The notes beneath the pieces are model-generated. The model made no database searches. It was not told the origin of the DNA and saw only the letters and a program-made list of their open reading frames with translations. From CAZCQG01 sp964500775 (GTDB lineage: Bacteria > Campylobacterota > Campylobacteria > Campylobacterales > CAZCQG01), in the NCBI GenBank assembly GCA_964500775.1, contig CAZCQG010000035.1, positions 1 to 19,377 of the forward strand: 19,377 nt of DNA, written 5' to 3'. Each line of letters begins with the position of its first letter. Position 1 is the stretch's first letter. A program made the translations under genes and the position numbers. Shown piece after piece: positions 1 to 7,200 of the stretch.

Positions 1-1
1 T

Positions 2-763
2 TATTTTATCGCTTTGATAAAAAGCGGCAAAATCGGTAATTTGTATATCTTTACCGTTTTTTTTACGCTTGGGATTTTGACGAAATTTTCCGGTCTGCCG
101 ATGTTGCCGTTTATGCTCATTTTGGCAGGGTATTTTATTTTTAAAAGATATGGTTTTTGGAGCGCATTTAAGGCACTTATTGCTGCAAGCATTATATTTG
201 TATCCATTATGTCTGTTTGGTGGGTGCGAAACTATAAAGTCCATGGAGAATTTGTGGCAACTTCGGTGGGTGAGAGCGGAAAAGTATTTTACACGGGAAA
301 CAACCCGATGAACAAAAGCGGCGGCGGGATACTCTTCAAAGATGTGGATTATATTACCCCTTTTAAGCATATTGAGGATTTACAAGAAAGAGACAAAGCG
401 ATGAAAGATGCCGCCATTAAGTGGATAGTTGAGAATCCCGGCGATTGGATGATTCTAGAAATACGGAAACTGGTAAGATTCTATAGTCCGTTAATCTCAA
501 CTGATTATTTTAGTTCGTGGAAGTATCAGATGCTTTCGATAGTCACCTACGGGTCAATATTTTTATTGTTCTTAGCATCGTTTTATTATAGACGCGATGT
601 CTTTATTTCTAGCTCCCCGATGTTTTTGTATCTCGTACTACTAACCGGAGTACATCTAGTCTTTATAGTTTCATTGCGTTATCGCTTACCATTAGAGCCT
701 TATATGATCATAATGGCGAGTGGCGTAATAACAAAATTATTTTCAGTCGGAAATAAAAAGTAA
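2..763 (+). CDS. Polytopic membrane glycosyltransferase (ArnT/PMT-like), 3' part only
   Basis: The reading frame is open to the left edge (Y-F-I-A precede the first possible start, TTG at 14), so the gene begins outside the window and only about 253 C-terminal residues are seen. Several hydrophobic segments alternate with a soluble stretch (roughly residues 70-155 counted from TTG 14) containing V-W-W-V-R-N-Y, a G-N-N-P segment and W-I-V-E-N-P-G-D-W. This pattern is known from GT39/GT83-type enzymes, which transfer sugars from polyprenyl-phosphate donors on the periplasmic face of the inner membrane. The catalytic N-terminal loop is missing, so donor and acceptor cannot be judged. The stop overlaps the next start by one base (TAATG), suggesting coupling with the flippase-like gene. 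Inference: a surface glycan or lipid modification pair. The family call is fairly safe; the substrate is unknown. Confidence 0.7.
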   Translation, partial: YFIALIKSGKIGNLYIFTVFFTLGILTKFSGLPMLPFMLILAGYFIFKRYGFWSAFKALIAASIIFVSIMSVWWVRNYKVHGEFVATSVGESGKVFYTGNNPMNKSGGGILFKDVDYITPFKHIEDLQERDKAMKDAAIKWIVENPGDWMILEIRKLVRFYSPLISTDYFSSWKYQMLSIVTYGSIFLLFLASFYYRRDVFISSSPMFLYLVLLTGVHLVFIVSLRYRLPLEPYMIIMASGVITKLFSVGNKK

Positions 764-1680
764 TGAAAAAAATTTTTGTTTTTTTGTTGAAAGTCATAGT
801 GATTTTCCTTTTGGCTTATTATGTTTTTAAAGATTTTGAATTCACCCTTTTTTTTGATGAAATCGCGAGGTATTCGTTAATACAGCTTTCTATGGTTGTT
901 GCGGCTTTGTTTATTACGGATTTGATTATGTCGTTGCGTTGGGTGATTATTAGCGGAGACAAAATTCGAGCTTCATTAGAAGCGGTAATGGTTTCTGCGA
1001 CAATGAATATTTTATTACCTGCACGTATCGGAGAGGTAGCAAAAGCGGTTTATTTAAAAAGATACTATTCGAAATCATTTAATAGGACTTTGTCTCTTAT
1101 AATATTTGAACGTTTCTTTGATATTTTATTCTTGGCGACGGGTGCACTTTATGTTCTGTATGCTTTGGTGGACAACCCATCGTATAGACCTCTGTTTTTC
1201 GGAGTAGTACTCGTACAGTTACTGCTACTTTTATTGATGAAGTATTACAATGCCCCAATCTTGTTCATTGCCAAGCTCATACCGATTCGGTATTTGCGTA
1301 TCTATGCCAAAAAGATTATTCTAACAATTACTAGAAAAGTAAACAATAGCACTCTTCTCTACACGATCGGCATTACATTTGTTGTTTGGATGATGAATTT
1401 TTTCGTCACCTTTGTTTTTTTAAACTTTGCTACCGACTTTCATTTATCATTTGTCCAAATCTTTGTCGTATTTATCATTACGGGCGTAGGATTTGCTCTG
1501 CCTCTTCTTCCTGCAGGAGCGCTGACTTTTCAGGCAAGCTACGTTTTTGCGCTCGGGCTTTACGGTGTATCGCAATCTGAAGCCCTAGCGGCCTCTATGG
1601 TATTTCATATAATATATATTATAACGATGTTGCTACCGGGAAAAATAATACTACTATTTAAACAAAAACAATCGCACTAA
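763..1680 (+). CDS. Flippase-like / lysylphosphatidylglycerol synthase TM-domain membrane protein
   Basis: This 305-residue protein is almost wholly hydrophobic, with about eight predicted membrane segments. Near residues 85-105 it carries the family hallmark N-x-L-L-P-A-R-I-G-E-V-A-K-A, followed by E-R-F-F-D near 117-121. These are typical of the PF03706 family (membrane part of MprF, also AglD-like proteins). The family length is about 300-330 residues, so it looks complete. The cytosolic aminoacyl-transferase domain of MprF is absent, so a lipid-linked sugar flippase or accessory role is more likely than aminoacylation. The ATG at 763 overlaps the stop of the upstream glycosyltransferase by one base. 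A polyprenyl-sugar handling role is inferred from that neighbour. Confidence 0.75.
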   Translation: MKKIFVFLLKVIVIFLLAYYVFKDFEFTLFFDEIARYSLIQLSMVVAALFITDLIMSLRWVIISGDKIRASLEAVMVSATMNILLPARIGEVAKAVYLKRYYSKSFNRTLSLIIFERFFDILFLATGALYVLYALVDNPSYRPLFFGVVLVQLLLLLLMKYYNAPILFIAKLIPIRYLRIYAKKIILTITRKVNNSTLLYTIGITFVVWMMNFFVTFVFLNFATDFHLSFVQIFVVFIITGVGFALPLLPAGALTFQASYVFALGLYGVSQSEALAASMVFHIIYIITMLLPGKIILLFKQKQSH

Positions 1681-1700
1681 AGTCCACCATCTCCTTACTT

Positions 1701-1731
1701 TTGTTTATTTTAAACTCATAACTAGTATACT
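1701..1731 (+). promoter_or_regulatory. Candidate sigma-70-type promoter for the response regulator gene
   Basis: The 87-nt gap between the flippase-like gene and the response regulator holds a good -10 hexamer TATACT (1726-1731). A weak TTGTTT lies at 1701-1706, with 19-nt spacing. The start codon at 1768 is preceded by AAAAAAAGG. Campylobacterota promoters often lack a clear -35, so only the -10 carries weight. Confidence 0.35.
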
Positions 1732-1767
1732 TAAGTAACTCAAAAATTACCCAAAAAAAGGTGCGTT

Positions 1768-2430
1768 ATGAAAAGAGCGAAATATGAGCCTTTAAAAGAC
1801 TTGGTGATTCTCTACACGGAGGATGATTACGACATCTCCAAACAGACGAAAGCGATCTTGGAAGACTATGTAAAAGAGGTCGTTTTAGCCAAAGACGGTA
1901 AAGAAGCGATAAAGATTCTGCACGGCAGGAATGATATAGACGTGTTGATTACCGATATTTTGATGCCCAATATGGACGGTATCACCCTTTTATCGGAACT
2001 CAAAGAGATGTCTACGTCGCTCAAGTCGAGAATCATCGTCACCGCCTACACCGAGACAAATTATCTCATCGAATCCATCAAACTCAAAGTCGACGGCTAT
2101 GTCGTCAAGCCGGTCATTATATCCGATTTACTTGATACGATTCTTGATAGTCTTGTTACGTTTTTACAAAAAGAGGAGATTACCCTCAAGAACAACCTTA
2201 TCGATGCGATCTCGATTTTCGTCGGCGGCAAGAAGATCGATATTATCAATTTCATCTTCCAAAGGGCAGATAAGGATAATATTTTCTACGGCTCTTACGA
2301 GGAGATTATGGCAGCGCTTGACGTGAGCAAGCCTACGGTGGTAAAAACATTTCGACAGCTTATCGATTCAGGGCTTGTCGAAAAAATAAAAAATAAAGTA
2401 TACAAACTCAATTTTCAGAAAAAAAGGTAA
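1768..2430 (+). CDS. Response regulator: receiver plus RepL-like winged helix
   Basis: Residues about 11-130 form a receiver domain: acidic pair D19-D20, phosphoacceptor D63 in D-I-L-M-P-N-M-D-G, switch residue T92 and lysine K114 in V-K-P. The 220-residue protein does not end in an OmpR- or NarL-type output. Residues about 140-217 are a short winged helix (S-Y-E-E-I-M, then V-S-K-P-T-V-V-K-T-F-R-Q-L, then a V-Y-K-L wing strand) resembling plasmid RepL/MarR-like HTH domains. It probably binds DNA when phosphorylated. No histidine kinase lies beside it in the window. ATG 1768 has a purine-rich ribosome site. The HAD gene follows after 2 nt and is probably cotranslated. Receiver call is firm; the output domain is recognised by pattern; the target genes are unknown. 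Confidence 0.85.
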   Translation: MKRAKYEPLKDLVILYTEDDYDISKQTKAILEDYVKEVVLAKDGKEAIKILHGRNDIDVLITDILMPNMDGITLLSELKEMSTSLKSRIIVTAYTETNYLIESIKLKVDGYVVKPVIISDLLDTILDSLVTFLQKEEITLKNNLIDAISIFVGGKKIDIINFIFQRADKDNIFYGSYEEIMAALDVSKPTVVKTFRQLIDSGLVEKIKNKVYKLNFQKKR

Positions 2431-2432
2431 AT

Positions 2433-3062
2433 TTGGCGCAAGCGATTATTTTTGACTTCGATGGGGTGATTTTAGATTCCCTTCCGATACGCGAAGTCGG
2501 CTTTAGAGAGATTTTTAAAGAGTATTCGGGTGAAAAGTTGGAGCATTTCATCGCTTGGCATCACTACAACGGCGGCATTTCGAGATTCTACAAAATTAGA
2601 TACTTTTATGAACGTTATTTGGGGAAAAGCATCTCCGAAGAGGAAGTGTCTATATTGGCAACCTCATTTTCTTCGATAATGAAAGAAGCGCTTGTGGATT
2701 CCAAGTATCTCATCGGCGAGACGTTGGAATTTATAAAAAAAGCGCACAGGGAGATTCCGTTGTTTATCGCTTCGGGATCTGAAGAGAAAGAGCTTAGGAT
2801 GCTTTGTGATGCACATAGGTTGAGCGGCTATTTTGTGGATATTAAAGGCTCTCCAGTGCCCAAAGACAAGAATGTCGAGTTTCTATTGGAGCAGTACGGT
2901 CTTAAAAATACGGATACTGTTTTGATCGGGGATTCCATCAACGATCTAGAGGCTGCCGATGCAAACAATATAGGCTTCTACGGGTACAACAATCCTAGTT
3001 TAAAAAAGCTAGGCAAAGGGTACATCGATTCTTTTTCTGCGTATGAGGTACTGAAACTATAA
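2433..3062 (+). CDS. HAD superfamily hydrolase, subfamily IA (phosphoglycolate phosphatase-like)
   Basis: All four HAD motifs are visible in this 209-residue protein: D8-x-D10-G (nucleophile and acid), S114 in I-A-S-G-S, K144 in S-P-V-P-K, and G166-D167-x3-D171 in I-G-D-S-I-N-D. The helical cap lies between motif I and II (about residues 15-85), as in subfamily IA enzymes such as Gph or beta-phosphoglucomutase. It should be a cytosolic Mg2+-dependent phosphatase or phosphomutase; the substrate cannot be read from sequence. The start is TTG 2433, two bases after the upstream stop with AAAAAAAGG as ribosome site, and it gives the usual short lead before motif I. The last 6 nt overlap the end of the convergent fur gene. 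Confidence 0.85.
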   Translation: MAQAIIFDFDGVILDSLPIREVGFREIFKEYSGEKLEHFIAWHHYNGGISRFYKIRYFYERYLGKSISEEEVSILATSFSSIMKEALVDSKYLIGETLEFIKKAHREIPLFIASGSEEKELRMLCDAHRLSGYFVDIKGSPVPKDKNVEFLLEQYGLKNTDTVLIGDSINDLEAADANNIGFYGYNNPSLKKLGKGYIDSFSAYEVLKL

Positions 3063-3503
3063 GTGTAAACACTCTTTACATTTGGCATAGAGCTTGAGGT
3101 CGTGGTCGATGAGTTCCGCTCCTAGATCAAGGGCGATTTTTTCCTGCATTTTTTCTAGTTCTTCGCTATAAAACTCTATCACCTTGCCGCACTCAATGCA
3201 GATGAGGTGATCGTGGTGGATTCCCGTGGCGATCTCGTATTTTTTTCCGCTGCTATCTATATCTATCGAGTTTACGAGTTTTTCACCCTCCAAAAAAGAT
3301 AGGATTCTATAAATTGAGGAGATGCTCACTCCCGTACAGTTTTCTTTCGCTTTAAAAAGTATCTCTTCGGGGCTTAAATGCTCTTCGCTTTGAAAAAGTA
3401 TCTTTAAAATACACTCACGTTGTTGTGATTTTTTCAACCCTTTTTTTCGTATCGCGGTATTGAGCTTCTCGTATATTTTGTCGAGTGATAATCTATTTCC
3501 CAT
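3057..3503 (-). CDS. fur: Ferric uptake regulator family protein (Fur)
   Basis: The 148-residue protein has the two-part Fur layout: an N-terminal winged helix (residues about 15-85, with S-I-S-S-I-Y-R-I-L as recognition helix) and a C-terminal dimerisation/metal domain. The metal ligands are present: H96-H97-D98-H99, C102-x2-C105 and C142-x2-C145, the last four forming the structural zinc site, plus E90 and E110. The H-H-D-H-L-I-C signature and full-length C-terminus fit Fur better than Zur or Nur, but PerR specificity cannot be wholly excluded. It acts as an iron-dependent repressor. Start ATG 3501-3503 follows a purine-rich GAGGGGAG. It is convergent with, and overlaps by 6 nt, the HAD gene. 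A perfect -10 and a Fur-box-like site lie upstream. Confidence 0.8.
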   Translation of the reverse strand: MGNRLSLDKIYEKLNTAIRKKGLKKSQQRECILKILFQSEEHLSPEEILFKAKENCTGVSISSIYRILSFLEGEKLVNSIDIDSSGKKYEIATGIHHDHLICIECGKVIEFYSEELEKMQEKIALDLGAELIDHDLKLYAKCKECLHL

Positions 3504-3530
3504 CTCCCCTCTTTCGTGCGATTTCGATAA

Positions 3531-3536
3531 ATTATA
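3531..3536 (-). promoter_or_regulatory. Extended -10 of the fur promoter
   Basis: On the minus strand the sequence reads TGTTATAAT, an extended -10 with a perfect TATAAT hexamer. It lies about 28 nt upstream of the fur start codon, leaving a short leader. No recognisable -35 is seen, which is common in this phylum. Confidence 0.5.
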
Positions 3537-3554
3537 ACAGATATGTTTTAAAAA

Positions 3555-3569
3555 TAGTAGTGATTATCA
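3555..3569. promoter_or_regulatory. Candidate Fur box in the fur/oxidoreductase divergent region
   Basis: The 15-mer TAGTAGTGATTATCA matches 11 of 14 defined positions of the Helicobacter-type Fur box TAATAATnATTATTA, and its TGATTATCATT core matches 10 of 11 of the enterobacterial core. It lies 18-33 nt upstream of the fur -10, where a bound repressor would cover the -35 region. This fits negative autoregulation and possibly control of the divergent gene at 3650. It is pattern-based only. Confidence 0.4.
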
Positions 3570-3620
3570 TTTAAGTTTTTCGCCGTTAGAGGGTATTGTG
3601 TAGTTTTTAAAGTAAAAGGG

Positions 3621-3626
3621 TAAAAT
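3621..3626 (+). promoter_or_regulatory. Candidate -10 for the oxidoreductase-antiporter operon
   Basis: TAAAAT at 3621-3626 lies 23 nt before the ATG at 3650, with GGAG as ribosome site in between. No convincing -35 is present. In this AT-rich gap the hexamer could occur by chance. Confidence 0.25.
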
Positions 3627-3649
3627 TCATAGAAAAAATCGGAGCAAGA

Positions 3650-4246
3650 ATGCACTATGACGTGATAATTATCGGCGGGGGAGTGTCAGGTATCGGGGCT
3701 GCCTTGACTTTTGGAAGTACGCTCGAAAAAGGGATGTTTGAAAAAGAGTTGAAAATACTCCTTATCGACAACGATAAATCCGATTTGAAAAAAGCACGTC
3801 TTTATAATGTCCCCTTGGCGGGCAAGGGTGTAAGCGGGAGTGAGACATTAGAGCGTATGAGGGAAGAGCTAAAGGGTTTTGACAACATAACTACTTGTTT
3901 TGGAAGTGCGGTGAAGGCGGAGGGGACAAAAGGTGACTTTAGGGTTATATTGGAGAGCGGAGATTCTTTTACCGGAAAATACGTCGTGCTTGCTACGGGA
4001 TTTAGAGCATTTGAAATCCAAGGACTCGGAGTAGATATACTCCCGAATGAATTCGCCCCCAAGCCCGGACTAATAAGAGCCCGATGCAAGGAGAACGGCT
4101 TGGTAAAAGAGGGGGTGTATGTTGCGGGAATCTTGAGCGGCATACCTACGATGTATGCTTGCGCTCTAGGTTCGGGAGTGCGCATTGCTTGTGAGATACT
4201 CTCGGATATGCAAGGGAAAGTCGTAGTCGTTCACGATATTGTGTAG
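3650..4246 (+). CDS. FAD-dependent thioredoxin-reductase-like oxidoreductase, short form
   Basis: This 198-residue protein opens with a Rossmann dinucleotide site G9-G-G-V-S-G14, has the internal A115-T-G-F118 motif, and ends with a second FAD-binding signature G155-V-Y-V-A-G160 followed by A-L-G-S-G-V-R-I-A. These are the FAD-domain landmarks of thioredoxin reductase. The inserted NADPH domain and the redox-active C-x-x-C are both missing, and the protein is only about two thirds of the usual 310 residues. It therefore cannot be a classical thioredoxin reductase. A single-domain flavoprotein with an unknown electron donor is more likely. The downstream antiporter starts 2 nt after the stop without a clear ribosome site of its own, so the two products are probably made together. 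Divergent from fur. Confidence 0.75.
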   Translation: MHYDVIIIGGGVSGIGAALTFGSTLEKGMFEKELKILLIDNDKSDLKKARLYNVPLAGKGVSGSETLERMREELKGFDNITTCFGSAVKAEGTKGDFRVILESGDSFTGKYVVLATGFRAFEIQGLGVDILPNEFAPKPGLIRARCKENGLVKEGVYVAGILSGIPTMYACALGSGVRIACEILSDMQGKVVVVHDIV

Positions 4247-4248
4247 CA

Positions 4249-5424
4249 ATGGAAAATATCGTTATTATTTTTGCTATCTCGGTTTTTATCACCGTCTCCC
4301 CGTTTATAAGTAAATTTACGAAGATTCCCGTCTCCGTCGTCGAGATGCTTCTTGGCTCTTACGCCGCTTATATCGGGATCATCGGAGAATCTAGCGCGCT
4401 AGAGGTGATCGCAAAAGTCGGTTTTTTGTACCTGATGTTTTTGGCGGGTATGGAGGTGGATCTCAAAAGCTTTTTGAGTCTAGATAGATCGTTCGTCCTC
4501 CGCGCGCTCAAATATTTTTTCACCGTATATTGTCTCTCGTTTTGCTTCTATCTCTATTTTGACCTTCCGCCCCTTTATATCGTGATCTTGCCCGTTATCT
4601 CCGTGGGTATGATAATGACGCTCATAAAAGAGTACGGCAAGGAGATAGAGTGGCTCAAAACGGCTCTTATAGTAGGGGTTTTGGGCGAGCTAATAAGTAT
4701 CGGTGCACTCGTTATCACCGACGGTATTTTGGCGTTTGGCTTTGGTTGGAAGTTTTACGGAGCGATGGCGACGCTTATCATATTTCTATTGCTTACGGCG
4801 CTCTTTTTTCGACTTATCAAGATCGTCTTTTGGTGGTTTCCCGAGATCCAGCGTGCGGTTATGCCCGAGAGCGACAATAAGAATCAAGACATCAGAATCT
4901 CCATTGCCGTATTTTTTATAATGATCTCGATGATGCTCTATTTGGAGCTAGAGTTGGTGCTCGGCGCTTTTTTGGCGGGGATGTTTATAAACACCTTTTT
5001 CGAACATAAAAAAGAGCTACCCCACAAACTCTCTTCGTTCGGGTTTGGATTCCTTGTTCCGATATTCTTTATATACGTAGGTTCGACGCTAGACGTAGGG
5101 TTGATTTTTTCCGATTTTGCGATTCTTAGCAAAGCGGCGTATGTAGTGATGGCTATGATCGGGATGCACTTACTTAGTTCATATCTGACCTTTTCGCAAC
5201 AATTCGGCAAAGTACAAAGCGTGATGTTCGGACTCTCATTGAGTATGCCTTTGACATTTTTGGTCGCTATCGCGACTATCGGATACCATACCCAATCTAT
5301 CAGCAAAGAGGATTACTTCTCTCTCATCACCGCATCGATGTTAGAGGCGATTTTTGTGATGGTGGCGATAAAACTGATCAAATTCGCAACTATACGCTTC
5401 TCCAGCAAAGATTTGGCGCAATAG
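4249..5424 (+). CDS. Cation:proton antiporter, CPA2-type (Na+/H+ exchanger family)
   Basis: The 391-residue protein is strongly hydrophobic with about 11-12 membrane segments and the family signature L-A-G-M-E-V-D at residues 65-71. It ends after the transport domain, with no RCK/TrkA-N regulatory domain such as KefB/KefC carry. It should exchange Na+ or K+ for protons across the inner membrane. Where KefC-type proteins have a Q-D pair in the ion-binding helix, this one appears to have G-E-L (E147), so the carboxylate is a glutamate; this alignment is by eye. ATG 4249 begins 2 nt after the oxidoreductase stop, implying translational coupling and perhaps redox control of transport. Ion specificity is not determined. 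Confidence 0.8.
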   Translation: MENIVIIFAISVFITVSPFISKFTKIPVSVVEMLLGSYAAYIGIIGESSALEVIAKVGFLYLMFLAGMEVDLKSFLSLDRSFVLRALKYFFTVYCLSFCFYLYFDLPPLYIVILPVISVGMIMTLIKEYGKEIEWLKTALIVGVLGELISIGALVITDGILAFGFGWKFYGAMATLIIFLLLTALFFRLIKIVFWWFPEIQRAVMPESDNKNQDIRISIAVFFIMISMMLYLELELVLGAFLAGMFINTFFEHKKELPHKLSSFGFGFLVPIFFIYVGSTLDVGLIFSDFAILSKAAYVVMAMIGMHLLSSYLTFSQQFGKVQSVMFGLSLSMPLTFLVAIATIGYHTQSISKEDYFSLITASMLEAIFVMVAIKLIKFATIRFSSKDLAQ

Positions 5425-5477
5425 TTAATCGTAAAACTGTTAGAATAAGCAAAACTAATAACACGGAGATTGTAGCG

Positions 5478-6803
5478 ATGTTTTTTTCTAGGAATGATAA
5501 CTCTGAAGAGATTGCCGGCTATAAACGCCAAATACAAGAGCTGCAAGAGGAGTTAGACCTATACAAAGGGATAGCGAAATTCGGCATAGAAGAGGGGATA
5601 GTCGCCTTAAAAAACGGAGAGATTTTTTTTGAAAATGCCGTAATAGAAAAGAACGAAAAAATAAAAGATAGAAATGCTTTTGCGACGAAACTCTCGCAAG
5701 CAAAAGATATGATAGACCTAGAAGGGTGTCAAGCTCGCGTGGTAAAAAGAGAGCTCGGCGATAATAAAATCGTCTATTCGCTCATCAAAGAAGATATGCT
5801 CAATATGAAAGACGAAAACTCCGTGCTCAATATGCACCAACACTCCATAAAAGATGCACTCTCGGAAATGCAAAAAACATTTGATAAACTTTTGGGTGAT
5901 CTCAAAGATATGGTCGAAGAATCAAAACAGACGGCGGAAGGTTCAAGCGAAGGTCTCAAAGTAATCTCGGCATCCAACGAAAACGTCAATAGACTTTTTG
6001 AGCATATGACCAATGCCGTCTCGATAAGCGAATCGCTTTCGCATAGAAGCTCGGAGATCACAAATGTCATCAGTCTCATAGAAGACATCGCGGAGCAGAC
6101 CAATCTTCTCGCGCTCAATGCCGCCATCGAAGCGGCACGTGCGGGTGAGCACGGCAGAGGATTTGCCGTAGTTGCCGATGAGGTGCGAAAACTTGCCGAA
6201 CGGACGCAAAAAGCGACAAAAGAGATAGCGATAGTCGTCAAATCGATGCAACAAGAAACAAGCGAGATTCAAAGGGCGACCGAAGAAACGAATGACATAG
6301 TAAGCGATACGAAAGAGCGAATAAACTCTCTTATGGAAACAGTCAAAGCATTCCAAAAAAATGCCAATAGAGCGATGTTTAGGGTTGAAGGGATAAGCGA
6401 TCTCGTATTTGTGAGCTTGGCAAAAATTGATCACGTCATATACAAAAATAACTTGTATGATCTCCTCTTCGGGGGCGATAGCGCATTTAAAGAGGTAAAT
6501 CATACACAGTGCAGATTAGGAAAATGGTATAATGAAGGGATAGGGAAAGCCCATTTTAGCCACACGAGCGGATATAAAAAACTTGACTTGCCTCACTCCG
6601 TAGTCCATAGTGAAGCCAATGCACTGGCTAAAGAGTGCGTAGGCGCGGAGAAGATATGCTCTAAAGATTTGATTACCGATAAAATCGGTAAAATAGAGCA
6701 TGCGAGCAAAGAGGTGTTTGTCTTTATGGATGAGATGCTCGGAGAGCGCGTCGATGAGCTTATGAATAGTGCCGCGAATAAGTTGTTTTGGGAAAAAGAT
6801 TAA
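5478..6803 (+). CDS. Soluble methyl-accepting chemotaxis protein with zinc-binding CZB domain (TlpD-like)
   Basis: No membrane segment is present, so the 441-residue receptor is cytosolic. Residues 10-30 form a coiled coil; residues about 30-105 look like a degenerate PAS-type module (G-I-V-A-L-K-N-G-E-I-F-F). The signalling hairpin lies near 195-260 with the conserved tip A-E-Q-T-N-L-L-A-L-N-A-A-I-E-A-A-R-A-G-E. The C-terminal CZB domain (about 310-385) keeps all zinc ligands: H319, C345 in C-R-L-G-K-W-Y, H373 and H377. CZB receptors such as Helicobacter TlpD respond to oxidants and metals through the zinc-bound cysteine, and work with CheA/CheW. ATG 5478 has GGAG 9 nt upstream. The CheY-like gene follows after 21 nt. 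The ligand is inferred from the family. Confidence 0.9.
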   Translation: MFFSRNDNSEEIAGYKRQIQELQEELDLYKGIAKFGIEEGIVALKNGEIFFENAVIEKNEKIKDRNAFATKLSQAKDMIDLEGCQARVVKRELGDNKIVYSLIKEDMLNMKDENSVLNMHQHSIKDALSEMQKTFDKLLGDLKDMVEESKQTAEGSSEGLKVISASNENVNRLFEHMTNAVSISESLSHRSSEITNVISLIEDIAEQTNLLALNAAIEAARAGEHGRGFAVVADEVRKLAERTQKATKEIAIVVKSMQQETSEIQRATEETNDIVSDTKERINSLMETVKAFQKNANRAMFRVEGISDLVFVSLAKIDHVIYKNNLYDLLFGGDSAFKEVNHTQCRLGKWYNEGIGKAHFSHTSGYKKLDLPHSVVHSEANALAKECVGAEKICSKDLITDKIGKIEHASKEVFVFMDEMLGERVDELMNSAANKLFWEKD

Positions 6804-6824
6804 AGACAATAAAGGGAGTCTTGT

Positions 6825-7193
6825 ATGTCTAATAAAATAGTGATTGTTGATGATGAAGTTCAGATACTGGAGATGCTGAAGAAGTTTTTTGAAAAAAGCG
6901 GAAAATATCAAGTAGTAACCTTTTCTGATCCCTTGAGTGCCCTAGGCTATCTCTCTTCTAACGAATTTGATGTTGCCTTGCTTGATATAATGATGCCTAA
7001 GATGGACGGGTTGGAGTTGCTAGATAAGCTCAAAGAGAAAAAACCGCGGTGCAAGGCGATGATGATGACGGCATTTTCGACATTGGATCGCGTCTTAAAA
7101 AGCCACAAGAACGGTGCGGATAACTACGTGATGAAGCCTTTTGAAAGCCTATCGGAACTAGAGAAAAAAATTACGGAAACACTCAACGCCTAA
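6825..7193 (+). CDS. Single-domain CheY-like response regulator
   Basis: The 122 residues form one receiver domain with nothing attached: acidic pair D9-D10, phosphoacceptor D54 in D-I-M-M-P-K-M-D-G, switch T82 and K104 in M-K-P-F. It can take phosphate from a histidine kinase but has no output domain, so it acts by protein contact, as CheY or Spo0F do. Its place 21 nt downstream of the chemoreceptor, with its own ribosome site AAGGGAG, suggests a joint function, but an extra CheY for the flagellar motor, a phosphate sink or a phosphorelay intermediate are equally possible. The switch-helix aromatic of CheY (Tyr106 in E. coli) is represented by Y101 just before M-K-P. Confidence 0.9.
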   Translation: MSNKIVIVDDEVQILEMLKKFFEKSGKYQVVTFSDPLSALGYLSSNEFDVALLDIMMPKMDGLELLDKLKEKKPRCKAMMMTAFSTLDRVLKSHKNGADNYVMKPFESLSELEKKITETLNA

Positions 7194-7200
7194 TCCCTTT

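Noticed and set aside
3062..3073. AGTGTAAACACT palindrome at the HAD/fur junction as terminator
   Set aside because: The stem is only 5 bp with a 2-nt gap, lies in the coding 3' end of fur, and has no U-tract.
3802..4185. 127-codon minus-strand frame opposite the flavoprotein
   Set aside because: Fully antisense to a gene with clear FAD motifs, and with no supporting signals.
3650..4246. Thioredoxin reductase (trxB)
   Set aside because: The C-x-x-C motif and the NADPH-binding domain are missing and the protein is too short.
5774..6241. 155-codon minus-strand frame rich in Ser, Ala and Leu
   Set aside because: The composition is that of the complement of a coiled-coil gene; it is fully inside the chemoreceptor CDS.
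5943..6503. 186-codon open frame on the minus strand inside the chemoreceptor gene
   Set aside because: It lies wholly opposite a highly conserved signalling domain, its translation has no recognisable domain, and there is no promoter or ribosome site.
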